Shown: positions 16,235 to 25,119 of the stretch, one piece after another
Position numbering within the stretch: position 1 is the stretch's first letter
How the letters are laid out: each line of letters starts with the position of its first letter
DNA from: Pedobacter fastidiosus
Lineage (GTDB): Bacteria > Bacteroidota > Bacteroidia > Sphingobacteriales > Sphingobacteriaceae
Direction of reading: 5' to 3'
NCBI RefSeq assembly: GCF_014306625.1
Contig: NZ_JACRYL010000005.1
Location: 35,083-99,082, forward strand
Length of the DNA: 64,000 nt
The notes under the pieces: generated by a model
The model's input: only the letters and a program-made list of their open reading frames with translations
Told to the model about the DNA's origin: nothing
The model's database searches: none
Translations under genes and position numbers: made by a program

Positions 16235-18757
16235 TTATTTTTTTGGATCAAGAATATTTTTAATTCTGATACTTAAATCTTCATAATGCGCTTTCGTAAT
16301 AGCATCTCCGCCAACTGATCTTGCCTTTACAGTAGCCAACAACGATTTAAGTTCTGCTCTAACCAATGGTCTAATATCCGATAGGCTTATGTTAATCGGC
16401 GTTAAGCCATAATTTGCAGCAGCCTCAACAGGATAACCTACTGGCAATTCAGATTCAGTTGTCATTAAAGAACCTAAGCGATCTACGTATGCTCTTTGCA
16501 GATTACGTTTAAAACCATCGGCCCTGCCGGCTACAAAAACCGAAGTTTTTAAATCTGTAAATAATTCTGGCAAAGTGTATGCCTTAGCTGCGCCATTTTT
16601 TGTTTCATTATCTAACAACCGAGCAATTCGCGATGCAGATAAAAGGCTTACCAAAGTGTTTGACTGTACGGCTTTTATTCTGTTTAATAAAACTCCATTA
16701 TCAAATTTACCCAACTGCTCATTGCTGATTAACCAAAGTGGCGTAGTAAATAACTGCTGATTAAAGAAAGTAATTGCTTCTTTCTGCTTTGCTTTTGACA
16801 AGTAAGAATAAACGGGGCCAGATTGATCGTAGGTTTTAAAGTTTTCGCTCATCCCGCCAACGTTTGTGGCAACATGACCCATATAACGATTATATTGACC
16901 AACAATTTCAGTATAAATTTCTTTTAAATCGCTGTAGTCTTTTCCTTTTTGATAGGTCCATTTTTCTACATTTGGCAAAATGCGTTTTAGGTTTGCAATA
17001 CCGTAATTACTTGCCTTCATTGCGTTGTCACCTAAATCTTCACTTTGTAAACGAGGATCTAAAGTAGTGCCCTGACGACCATAAAAATATAATGGATTAC
17101 CTGCATTTTTTAATGTCCATTGATCTAAAACTTCTTTTTCCTGTTCTGAAGATTTATTTCCAGGGAACCAAGTATATCCCCATTTTACAGACCATTTATC
17201 GTATTCGCCAATTTGAGGATGAAGTTTAGTAACGCCATCACCTGGTTGAGCAATGTAATTAAAACGGGCATAATCCATAATAGATGGTGCCGTTCCGTGT
17301 GCATCTGTAAAAGTTTTAGAACGTAATGAATCTACCGGATAAGCGTAGCTTGAGCCAAAGTTATGTGGCAAACCTAAAGTATGCCCAATTTCATGCGATG
17401 ATACAAAACGAATTAATTCGCCCATTTGATCATCTGTAAACTGCGCTTTACGAACAGCTGGGTTAATAGCCGCCGTTTGAACGAAATACCAGTTGCGCAA
17501 TAGGCTCATTACATTATGATACCAACCGATGTGGGTTTCTAAAATCTGACCAGTTCGTGGATCACTCACATGAGGACCGTAAGCATTCGCAATATCTGAG
17601 GCAAAATATCGCACAACCGAATATCTAGAATCTTCTACACTAAACTGAGGATCTTGTTGAAGTGTCGGTGCTTCTTTTCCGATGATTGCATTTTTAAAGC
17701 CTGCGGCTTCGAAAGCGACTTGCCAATCGTTTATGCCCTCAATTAAATAAGGAACCCATTTTTTCGGCGTTGCCGGATCAATATAAATAATAATGGGTTT
17801 TACCGGTTCTACCAATTCGCCGCGTTTGTAGGCATTGGTATCTTTCGGAACTAAATTCCACCTGTGAATATATGCTGTACGTTCTGCCTTTTGCGCATTG
17901 GTTCCATAATCAATTTGAGATTGACCAAAATAACCTACTCTGCTATCCATAATCCTTGCCTTTACAGGGATTTTTGGCAACAACAACATCGAAGTATTAA
18001 ATTCGAATGTTACCGCAGCATTGCTATTATCTGTTGGAGATTCTAGTGCACGATAAGTTTTGGCGGTTTTAACCTCGATATTAATAGGGAATGTTTTTAC
18101 GGTATCAATGTAAGAGCGAGTTGCATCATACATGGTAACTTTATACATTTTCCGAATTTGATCCGTAGCGCCAATTGCCATAATATCGCCGTTGTAAAAG
18201 TCGGTAACATCGATAACAACACCTGTTGTATCTTTATTGTAAGCCTTAACGTCAAAGCTTGCCAAAATTTGATCGAGGTTTGAGTTTTTTACCGATTCGG
18301 ACATATCACTTTTCGGATCAGCTTTGGTAGCGTAACTCGGTACGCGGATAAAAATCTGCTTTCCTCTACGTTCCCATTTCCAAACTTGTTCATTTAGTTC
18401 TTCGCCTCCATATTGTTGGTTTCCAACTTTTACACCAGCTGGAACTTTTGCCAAACGGGTAACCACTAACATTTCGCGGTTAATCATCGAATCTGGTATC
18501 TCGAAATACCATCTATCATCTACTTTATGAGTTTTGAAAAGTCCGGTTGTGGTTTTAGCTTTAGACGTAATTACCTCAGAAAAAGGCTTAATTCCTTCCT
18601 TTTTTGCTGCTGCTGGGGTTGCTGCAGACTGAACTGGGGCTGTAGTTTTTTTCGTGGTTTTTTTGTTTGGCCATTTTTGTGCGTATGCCGTATTTATACC
18701 GGCCACACCAAATGCAACAATACCTGCAAAAGCAAGTATGCTAACTTTTTTGTTCAT
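16235..18757 (-). CDS. large exported zinc-dependent metalloprotease (DUF5117/DUF5118 type)
   Basis: An 840-residue protein with a Sec signal peptide ending in NTAYAQ (about residue 27). A Lys/Thr/Ala-rich linker (30-52) follows. The region about 55-300 fits the DUF5118 and DUF5117 domains. The catalytic domain has HEIGHTLGLPH at 455-465, the metzincin-type HExxHxxGxxH motif, so three histidines bind zinc and E456 is the general base. The downstream SIMDYARFNYIAQPGD supplies the Met-turn expected of metzincins. Such proteases are abundant in soil Bacteroidota and probably degrade extracellular proteins. No type IX C-terminal sorting domain is evident at the end (RIKNILDPKK), so a periplasmic or outer-membrane location is more likely. 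Confidence 0.93.
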   Translation of the reverse strand: MNKKVSILAFAGIVAFGVAGINTAYAQKWPNKKTTKKTTAPVQSAATPAAAKKEGIKPFSEVITSKAKTTTGLFKTHKVDDRWYFEIPDSMINREMLVVTRLAKVPAGVKVGNQQYGGEELNEQVWKWERRGKQIFIRVPSYATKADPKSDMSESVKNSNLDQILASFDVKAYNKDTTGVVIDVTDFYNGDIMAIGATDQIRKMYKVTMYDATRSYIDTVKTFPINIEVKTAKTYRALESPTDNSNAAVTFEFNTSMLLLPKIPVKARIMDSRVGYFGQSQIDYGTNAQKAERTAYIHRWNLVPKDTNAYKRGELVEPVKPIIIYIDPATPKKWVPYLIEGINDWQVAFEAAGFKNAIIGKEAPTLQQDPQFSVEDSRYSVVRYFASDIANAYGPHVSDPRTGQILETHIGWYHNVMSLLRNWYFVQTAAINPAVRKAQFTDDQMGELIRFVSSHEIGHTLGLPHNFGSSYAYPVDSLRSKTFTDAHGTAPSIMDYARFNYIAQPGDGVTKLHPQIGEYDKWSVKWGYTWFPGNKSSEQEKEVLDQWTLKNAGNPLYFYGRQGTTLDPRLQSEDLGDNAMKASNYGIANLKRILPNVEKWTYQKGKDYSDLKEIYTEIVGQYNRYMGHVATNVGGMSENFKTYDQSGPVYSYLSKAKQKEAITFFNQQLFTTPLWLISNEQLGKFDNGVLLNRIKAVQSNTLVSLLSASRIARLLDNETKNGAAKAYTLPELFTDLKTSVFVAGRADGFKRNLQRAYVDRLGSLMTTESELPVGYPVEAAANYGLTPINISLSDIRPLVRAELKSLLATVKARSVGGDAITKAHYEDLSIRIKNILDPKK

Positions 18758-18850
18758 GTGTGTTTATTGGTTTTTTATGATGATAAGAGGCCGAAGTTAA
18801 GGCCTTGTTACAGTATAGTTTACGTGTAACTATAAAATTACCCATGGGCA

Positions 18851-20101
18851 TTAAATTCTTTTCTCCAACTTAACTACTACATAAAATACTTTTTGATCTC
18901 TGTAAATTTCGAAGATTACATTTCTGGCACTTGTCGACTTGAATAATTCTGTTAAATCGTTCAGCGTATAAAAATCAACTGGCTTAAAATTTACACCAAT
19001 AATTTCATCCTGCGAACAAAGACCTGCACGTTCTGCTGGAGAATTTTCATCTATTTCGCCAATCAAAAAGCGTTTGTATTCATTTTGATCGAGGTAAACC
19101 ACCATTCCAACCATATCGTGTTCAAATGGTAGTCTTGAATATTTATTAGGTTTTAAATAAATAAATTGCTGTTGATAATTAAATTGAATATCGAATTTTC
19201 GAAGTAAATCTGCACCCAAATTTCCATTTCGCTGTGTTAAATCTATCTTATCTGCAATACTTTTATAATCAGGAAAACCAGCAACTACATTTGTAAAAAC
19301 TTGGTCTCCTACAGAAATTTGATGCACCCGAGCAATATAGCCTTTAATCTGTCCGCTCAAACTCATGCCCAAATTAGCTTTAATTTTTTTCTCAGGAACG
19401 GTAACCGCTCCGCCACCTATCATCTCCATAGAAAGCGCATGACTTGCACCTGTATCCATCAAAAACTTGCCCCTAATGGCCCCGCTATCCTGAACCTGCA
19501 CTTCAGCGGTTATGTAAGGTTTAAGATTTTCAATTTCGATAGGTACTTTTTTGCCTCTATATTTAATTCTCGAATAAGGATAAGAAAAGATAACTCTACT
19601 TTCACTATAGCGCACATCAACCATAAAACTATTAAAGAAATTAAAGCCGATTAATCCATAAACCTTGATCCCTAAATGCCCCGATAAGTTAAAAAGATCT
19701 TCTTTTAAAATTGCCGTTGGAATGTGCTCAATTTTTGCCCGCCCTATACTAGCATTTATATTTTGAGATACATAAGCCTCTACAGTTTCTACGCCTAAAC
19801 CTGTTACTTTAATTTTACGGAGTAGGTTAAAATCTAGAGAATCTATAATGGATGGGTCGGTCACAATCATAGGGCCAACCCCTGTATCTAAAACAAAATC
19901 GAAAGGTCCCTTTCCGTTAATAAAAACAGGGATAACGATTAAGTTTTTAATGCATTTAAAAGGCATGGATTGCTTAACCTGATTCCCAGAAAAAAAGAAT
20001 TCCTGCCCAAGTGCCCAAGTAGAAAAGAACAATATTAGGCCTACACAAAATGACATTTTGCGGCAGCACAAAAGTGTTACAGGCCTATACTTGGTTAACA
20101 T
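18851..20101 (-). CDS. exported retropepsin-like aspartyl protease with C-terminal PDZ domain
   Basis: A 416-residue protein. A hydrophobic signal segment ends in FSTWALGQ. Two aspartyl-protease half-domains each have an active-site motif: FDFVLDTGVGP (about residues 72-82) and KFLMDTGASHALSM further on. The last about 90 residues form a PDZ-like domain (GEIDENSPAERAGLCSQDEIIGVNF). This domain order is common in Bacteroidota and probably represents a periplasmic protease. Two starts are possible: 20101 (MLTKYRPV) or 20056 (MSFCVGLI). The second gives a more usual signal peptide and leaves more promoter space to dacB, whose divergent start lies only 50 bases from 20101. Substrate unknown. Confidence 0.87.
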   Translation of the reverse strand: MLTKYRPVTLLCCRKMSFCVGLILFFSTWALGQEFFFSGNQVKQSMPFKCIKNLIVIPVFINGKGPFDFVLDTGVGPMIVTDPSIIDSLDFNLLRKIKVTGLGVETVEAYVSQNINASIGRAKIEHIPTAILKEDLFNLSGHLGIKVYGLIGFNFFNSFMVDVRYSESRVIFSYPYSRIKYRGKKVPIEIENLKPYITAEVQVQDSGAIRGKFLMDTGASHALSMEMIGGGAVTVPEKKIKANLGMSLSGQIKGYIARVHQISVGDQVFTNVVAGFPDYKSIADKIDLTQRNGNLGADLLRKFDIQFNYQQQFIYLKPNKYSRLPFEHDMVGMVVYLDQNEYKRFLIGEIDENSPAERAGLCSQDEIIGVNFKPVDFYTLNDLTELFKSTSARNVIFEIYRDQKVFYVVVKLEKRI

Positions 20102-20151
20102 TAAATTAAATTTAATAAATTAGTTGATATTATCACCCACAACCTCAAAAC

Positions 20152-21480
20152 ATGTTTCGTTCAATATCCCCAAAATTTTTCTTTTCGTTCATTTTAATGC
20201 TCGCTGTCTTTATTTCTGGTTGTTCCACAGATAAAATGATCTCCAAAAAAGTTGCAAAACAATTTAAAAATTCAAAAATCATTAAAGAATATATGGTTGG
20301 TTTTGCGCTTTACAATATGGAAAGTAAAAAAATGCTCTATCAACAAGATGCCGATAAATATTTTACGCCAGCATCCAACACCAAGCTCTTTACTTTTTAC
20401 ACCAGCTTAAAGATGTTGCCAGAAGATATGCCTTCGCTTAAATACATAGAACGAAATGACTCCTTAATTTTTTGGGGAACAGGCGATCCATCGTTCTTAC
20501 ACAGTACCTTAAAAAGTAAAAACGCGTACAATTTCTTAGCTTCAAGCAGTAAAAAATTATTCTTTGCTCCTGGCCGTTACGAAGGAAATTTTTATGGCGA
20601 TGGGTGGGCTTGGGATGATTATAACGCCTACTACCAACCAGAAATAAACGAATTTCCAATTACCGATAACATGGTTGCAACGAAGTATATCGGCTCAAAC
20701 AAAATTAGTATCGAACCCAAAATGTTTGCACCGCTATTTAAAACAGATTCTACAAAAACCAAAGGTGATTTTTATGTGGTCAGAGATTTTTTAACGAACA
20801 GTTTTGTAACGCCGTTAATTAACGTAAAACCAAATTATAACCAACAGATTCCTTATAAAACGACAGCACAAACCACGGTTGATGTATTAACGGATACTTT
20901 GCATAAGCAGGTAAGCTTAGTTAAGATGAATATCCCGGCTGACGCTAAAACATTTTATGGAGCGAAACGCGATTCAGTTTTAAAGCACATGATGTTGCCA
21001 AGTGATAATTTTATTGCTGAACATTTATTACTGGTTTGTTCTAATCAATTGGGCGATACGCTTAGCACAGATAAAGCCATAAATTATTCCGTAAAAAACT
21101 ATCTTTCTTTTTTACCCGATAAGCCAAGATGGGTAGATGGATCTGGCTTATCGAGAAAAGATTTATTTACGCCGAGAGATTTGGTTTTTCTTCTGGATAC
21201 CATTTATAAGCAAGTAAATAATAGAGAAAAATTATTTGATATGTTGCCTGCCGGTGGGAAAAGTGGTACTTTGAGAAATGCCTACCCAAAAACGGATACG
21301 CCATTTGTTTACGGAAAAACCGGTTCTTTAAGTGGAGTTCACAATCAAAGTGGTTATGTACTCACTAAAAAGGGAAAAATTTATATCTATTCTTTTATGA
21401 ATAATAATTTTGTTAGACCAACAGCAGATATTAGAAATGAAATGGTCAGAATTGTGACTTATATTCACGATAATTTTTAA
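20152..21480 (+). CDS. dacB: D-alanyl-D-alanine carboxypeptidase/endopeptidase (PBP4 class)
   Basis: A 442-residue penicillin-binding protein of the S13 family that trims or opens peptidoglycan peptides in the periplasm. The three active-site motifs are visible: SxxK as S75-N-T-K78 in TPASNTKLF, SxN in LPSDNFIAEH, and KTG at 389-391 in VYGKTGSLSG. The N-terminus is a lipoprotein signal with the lipobox ISGC (Cys24), so the enzyme is membrane-anchored. It is followed after 12 bases by an esterase and then a PLP enzyme, probably as one operon. It is divergent from the aspartyl protease gene. Confidence 0.95.
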   Translation: MFRSISPKFFFSFILMLAVFISGCSTDKMISKKVAKQFKNSKIIKEYMVGFALYNMESKKMLYQQDADKYFTPASNTKLFTFYTSLKMLPEDMPSLKYIERNDSLIFWGTGDPSFLHSTLKSKNAYNFLASSSKKLFFAPGRYEGNFYGDGWAWDDYNAYYQPEINEFPITDNMVATKYIGSNKISIEPKMFAPLFKTDSTKTKGDFYVVRDFLTNSFVTPLINVKPNYNQQIPYKTTAQTTVDVLTDTLHKQVSLVKMNIPADAKTFYGAKRDSVLKHMMLPSDNFIAEHLLLVCSNQLGDTLSTDKAINYSVKNYLSFLPDKPRWVDGSGLSRKDLFTPRDLVFLLDTIYKQVNNREKLFDMLPAGGKSGTLRNAYPKTDTPFVYGKTGSLSGVHNQSGYVLTKKGKIYIYSFMNNNFVRPTADIRNEMVRIVTYIHDNF

Positions 21481-21492
21481 CTCTTTTTAAGC

Positions 21493-22284
21493 ATGAAACT
21501 CTTTTTAATTTCCGTAGTTATATTTTTCTGCTTTTCAGCTTCTGCACAAAAACAAATTGTTTTTAATTCGAAAAACCTACCTCAAGCAGATACTGTTTGG
21601 GTATTTACGCCAAAGAAAATAAGCAAGAAAGCAAAGTTACCTGCGGTTATTTTACTTCATGGTTTTAGTGGCAATTACAAACAATGGAACAATATTATGG
21701 ATGCTCAAAAATATGCAGATGCGTATGGTTACATTTTGATTTGTCCCGACGGTTTGTACAAAAGCTGGTATATGAATAGTCCGGCAAAGCCAGATTGGCA
21801 ATATGAAAGTTTCTTTTTTGATGAGCTATTGCCAAAAATGAAAACCGATTTCCCTATAGATCCTTCAAAAATTTGCATAACGGGCTTAAGTATGGGCGGG
21901 CATGGTGCTTTAAGTTTATTTTTAAAACACCCAGAATTATTTTTAAGCGCCGGTAGTACCAGTGGAGGTGTTAATCTTCGCGATGCGATTGGAAAATTTG
22001 GCGTGCCCGAATTGTTAGGAAACCCAGATAAAGACAGTGATATTTGGCTAAAATATTCGGTAATTACCAATATTGAAAACCTTGCTGGAAATAAAAAACC
22101 AATTATTTTCGATTGTGGATCAGATGATTTCTTTTACGTTTCGAACAATGCCTTGAAGAAAAAATGCGATAGCTTAAAAATTAACGCGACTTACATTTCT
22201 CAACCCGGCAGCCACAATTCTAACTATTGGAAAAAATCTATTCAGCAACAGTTTGATTTCTTTCAAAAACAAATTCTTAATTAA
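21493..22284 (+). CDS. exported alpha/beta-hydrolase (esterase D/feruloyl-esterase-like)
   Basis: A 263-residue protein with a signal peptide ending ASAQ (about 19). The hydrolase core shows LLHGFSGNYKQW (oxyanion region), the nucleophile S133 in GLSMGGHGALSL, an acidic residue in FDCGSDDFFY, and the catalytic His in QPGSHNSNYW. This pattern is that of the esterase D/PHB-depolymerase-like group acting on small acyl esters or acetylated sugars. It lies between dacB and a PLP enzyme and overlaps the latter by one base (TAATG). A role in deacylating envelope or dietary polymers is inference. Confidence 0.88.
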   Translation: MKLFLISVVIFFCFSASAQKQIVFNSKNLPQADTVWVFTPKKISKKAKLPAVILLHGFSGNYKQWNNIMDAQKYADAYGYILICPDGLYKSWYMNSPAKPDWQYESFFFDELLPKMKTDFPIDPSKICITGLSMGGHGALSLFLKHPELFLSAGSTSGGVNLRDAIGKFGVPELLGNPDKDSDIWLKYSVITNIENLAGNKKPIIFDCGSDDFFYVSNNALKKKCDSLKINATYISQPGSHNSNYWKKSIQQQFDFFQKQILN

Positions 22285-23324
22285 TGTCTCCAGATTTTAC
22301 TTCGATTGATCAACCTTTTTCTAATCAGATTAGTATTGATGGTAAAACCTATTTGTATTTTGGAGGCACCGCCTATTTGGGCATTCCGCAAAACCGCGAA
22401 TTTTTAGAATTGTATCTCAAAGGCATTAAAAAATACGGCTTAAATAATGGCACAAGCCGAAGCAATAATATTCAACTTGGCATTTATAATGATGCGGAAC
22501 AGGTTGCCGCCGGAAGATTTAAATCGGAATCGGCTTTGATTATATCCAGTGGTTACTTAGCTGCACAACTTGCGGTAAAAACCTTGAGCCAAAAAGGAAA
22601 AGTACTTTATGCACCTGCAACCCACCCCGCTCTGTGGCTTAAAAATCAAGAATCAGATTCCCGTTCCTTTACAGCTTGGGCGCTACAAACTCTTCAGCTT
22701 ATTAATACTTCCGACGAAAAAAACTGGGTATTGATTAGCAATTCTATGAACAATCTATTCCCAGAGATTTATGATTTTGGCTTTTTAAAACAGATTGATC
22801 AAGACAAAAAATTAACTTTAATTGTCGATGATTCGCACGGCATTGGCGTGAACAATTTTGGCAGGAGCGCTTATGATCTTCTACCTCAGCAAGAAAATAT
22901 AGAACGAATCGTAGTTGCCTCTATGGCTAAAGCGCTCGGTGTTGATGCAGGTTTAATCCTAGCATCAAAAGAAATGATCAATAAACTTAAAAACACAAAC
23001 GAATTTAACGGGGCATCGCCATCCGCAGCTGCCGGGGCTTACGCTTTTATCCATGCAGCAGAAATTTACCAAAAAGAATGGGAAAAGCTTCAGCAGAATA
23101 TTTCTTTTCTGGTTGATCATTTAGATTCGAGATGGAATTTTGCACCCAATTTTCCAGCATTTTTAATCCATGATTCTGAAATTGATCAAAAGCTTTTAAA
23201 ACAGAACATTCTCATTTCTTCTTTCCCCTATCCCACTCAAAATAGTAAGCCAATAAACAGAATCGTATTAAGCAGCTGGCATCAAGAAGCTGATATTCTG
23301 AAACTTGCATCGGCCATTGCCTAA
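22284..23324 (+). CDS. PLP-dependent alpha-oxoamine-synthase-like enzyme (BioF/Kbl fold)
   Basis: A 346-residue fold-type I PLP enzyme. Visible residues are the aldehyde-binding D182 in IVDDSHGIGVNNFGR (with H185) and the Schiff-base lysine K216 in VASMAKALGVDAG. NNGTSRSNNIQL in the N-terminal part is characteristic of 8-amino-7-oxononanoate synthase and 2-amino-3-ketobutyrate CoA ligase relatives. At 346 residues it is about 40-50 shorter than BioF or Kbl, mainly at the N-terminus, and no other biotin genes are present. An AONS-like enzyme with a different substrate, or an aminotransferase-like role, is therefore possible. It is translationally coupled to the upstream esterase. Confidence 0.85.
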   Translation: MSPDFTSIDQPFSNQISIDGKTYLYFGGTAYLGIPQNREFLELYLKGIKKYGLNNGTSRSNNIQLGIYNDAEQVAAGRFKSESALIISSGYLAAQLAVKTLSQKGKVLYAPATHPALWLKNQESDSRSFTAWALQTLQLINTSDEKNWVLISNSMNNLFPEIYDFGFLKQIDQDKKLTLIVDDSHGIGVNNFGRSAYDLLPQQENIERIVVASMAKALGVDAGLILASKEMINKLKNTNEFNGASPSAAAGAYAFIHAAEIYQKEWEKLQQNISFLVDHLDSRWNFAPNFPAFLIHDSEIDQKLLKQNILISSFPYPTQNSKPINRIVLSSWHQEADILKLASAIA

Positions 23325-23419
23325 AAATATTTTTATTCCTTATAATTTATTATTGAACAAATGCTAAAAATAACGCTATATTTATTTACAGCTTACATTA
23401 ACCAAGTATTTTTTAGCCA

Positions 23420-23974
23420 TTGTCAGACTATATCCAAAATATACGGCAGGGAAACCATAAATCATTTGAAATAGTTTTTAAACTATGGCATAAGAAAGTG
23501 TATGGCTATTTTTTTAAGAAAACTGCGTCAGATGATATTGCCGAAGAGCTAACTCAAATGGCTTTTGTAAAGCTTTGGCGATTTAAACATACACTTACAG
23601 AAGATTATCCTTTGGATGTGCAATTATTTAAAATTGCCAAGACTACGCTTCTTGATTATTTCAAAAAACAGGCAAACGACGAGCGTAATCTTAACCTTTA
23701 TTACGAAGAGATCTCTAATAAAGCAACCGAACAAAGTCTTCAGTTTGATATAAATAAACAGCTTGAAGTTGTTTTAAATTGCTTACCTCCAACCCGAAAA
23801 CAGGTTTTCGTTTTAAACCGGCTTCAAGGCTATTCTTATAAAGAAATTGCCGAACAACTTTCAATATCGCCCAGAACGGTAGAAAAACACATTTCTCTTG
23901 CCATAAAACAACTTAATGGCTATGCCTACTTACCCACCTTTATCGTCCTGATAAATTTATTTCATTCCCATTAA
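23420..23974 (+). CDS. FecI-like ECF sigma factor
   Basis: A 184-residue ECF sigma factor. Region 2 includes DDIAEELTQMAFVKLWRFK and LFKIAKTTLLDYFKKQ. Region 4 includes LPPTRKQVFVLNRLQGYSYKEIAEQLSISPRTVEKH, the helix-turn-helix form of the FecI group. The start is a TTG at 23420 (MSDYIQNIRQG): an in-frame TAG at 23414-23416 blocks any upstream start, and the next ATG lies inside region 2. A FecR anti-sigma gene follows after 33 bases, then SusC and SusD. By analogy with FecIR systems it should be activated by a signal relayed through the outer-membrane SusC-like receptor. Confidence 0.93.
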   Translation: MSDYIQNIRQGNHKSFEIVFKLWHKKVYGYFFKKTASDDIAEELTQMAFVKLWRFKHTLTEDYPLDVQLFKIAKTTLLDYFKKQANDERNLNLYYEEISNKATEQSLQFDINKQLEVVLNCLPPTRKQVFVLNRLQGYSYKEIAEQLSISPRTVEKHISLAIKQLNGYAYLPTFIVLINLFHSH

Positions 23975-24007
23975 GGGTTATTGCCAAATTGAATCGTATT
24001 AGTAAAT

Positions 24008-25030
24008 ATGAGTATATCTGAGGAGCTATTAGCCAGGTATTTTAAAGGTGATTGTACCCCGGAAGAAAGGCTTTCGGTAGTGAATTATTTAAATGGAATT
24101 GATGCCTTACCAGATCATTTACTTAGTAAAGATGATTGGGATGATGCAGAGGATGCAAAAATCTCTGATGAAAAAAGTGATGAATTATTTGCTGCAATAA
24201 AAAAGCAAACCATTTCAAAAACATTAAAATTAAAGCGCTTAAAAATAATTTCGGCCGCGGCCATTGTTTTAGTGATGTTAACCATTGGTTTGTTAATGTT
24301 AAACCAAGCCGAACCAAATTTTAGTGTAGCAAAAGCTAAAACAAACAAGAAAGAAGATAAAGCACCAATTGTTTGGAAATCATTTGTGAATTACACCGAT
24401 AATAATCAATCGCTTGAATTGCCCGATGGTTCTGAAGTAAAAGTTTATCCGGGAGGAGAATTAAGCTATGCAATACCATTTATAAAGCAAAATCGGGAAA
24501 TTTATTTAAAGGGTAAAAGTTTTTTTCAGGTTGCAAAGGATAAGAAACATCCGTTTATCGTTTATTCAAAAGGAATATCGACAACAGCATTGGGAACTTC
24601 TTTTACCATTACAGCCCCAGAAAAAAGCAAGCTCATAAAAATTGAATTGCATACCGGTAAAGTTTGGATTAAAAATATATCAGAATCAAAAAATATTTTA
24701 TCATTCAGTAAAATTTTGACACCTGGCAACGAGTTGGTTTATAATATTGTAAAACAACAGGTTAAAGTAATTGACAAAACTTTACTTGCTAAAGAGCTGG
24801 CCAAATCAAATGAGTTAAACTTTACACAAGCATCGTTAAAAGATGTTTTTGAGAAATTGAAGACACATTATAAAATTGAAATTATTTACAGCGAAGCGGA
24901 TGTGGATGAAATTTCTTTTACTGGGACCATTAACCTAAATCAAAAAGTAGAAAAAATACTTAAAGAAATAACCGAATTAAACAAACTGAACCAAACCAAA
25001 ACAACTTACGGCTATATCATAAGCAAATAA
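24008..25030 (+). CDS. FecR-family anti-sigma factor
   Basis: A 340-residue single-pass protein. An N-terminal cytoplasmic sigma-binding part (1-75, LLARYFKGDCTPEER) is followed by a membrane helix at about 77-96. The periplasmic FecR domain includes LELPDGSEVKVYPGGELSY, EIYLKGKSFFQVAKDKKHPF and TALGTSFTI. A C-terminal DUF4974-type secretin/STN-like domain ends it (LKDVFEKLKTHYKIEIIYS). It is expected to hold the upstream sigma factor until signalled by SusC. Unlike many systems, the following SusC lacks an evident N-terminal STN domain. The signal may therefore enter FecR by another route, or an alternative receptor may exist. Confidence 0.93.
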   Translation: MSISEELLARYFKGDCTPEERLSVVNYLNGIDALPDHLLSKDDWDDAEDAKISDEKSDELFAAIKKQTISKTLKLKRLKIISAAAIVLVMLTIGLLMLNQAEPNFSVAKAKTNKKEDKAPIVWKSFVNYTDNNQSLELPDGSEVKVYPGGELSYAIPFIKQNREIYLKGKSFFQVAKDKKHPFIVYSKGISTTALGTSFTITAPEKSKLIKIELHTGKVWIKNISESKNILSFSKILTPGNELVYNIVKQQVKVIDKTLLAKELAKSNELNFTQASLKDVFEKLKTHYKIEIIYSEADVDEISFTGTINLNQKVEKILKEITELNKLNQTKTTYGYIISK

Positions 25031-25119
25031 AACCACCATATATTTTTACAATCTCAACTTGCTTTAAAATAGCGAACAGGGATTTTTTTGCCCAAAAAAA
25101 CAAACTAATAATTATAACT

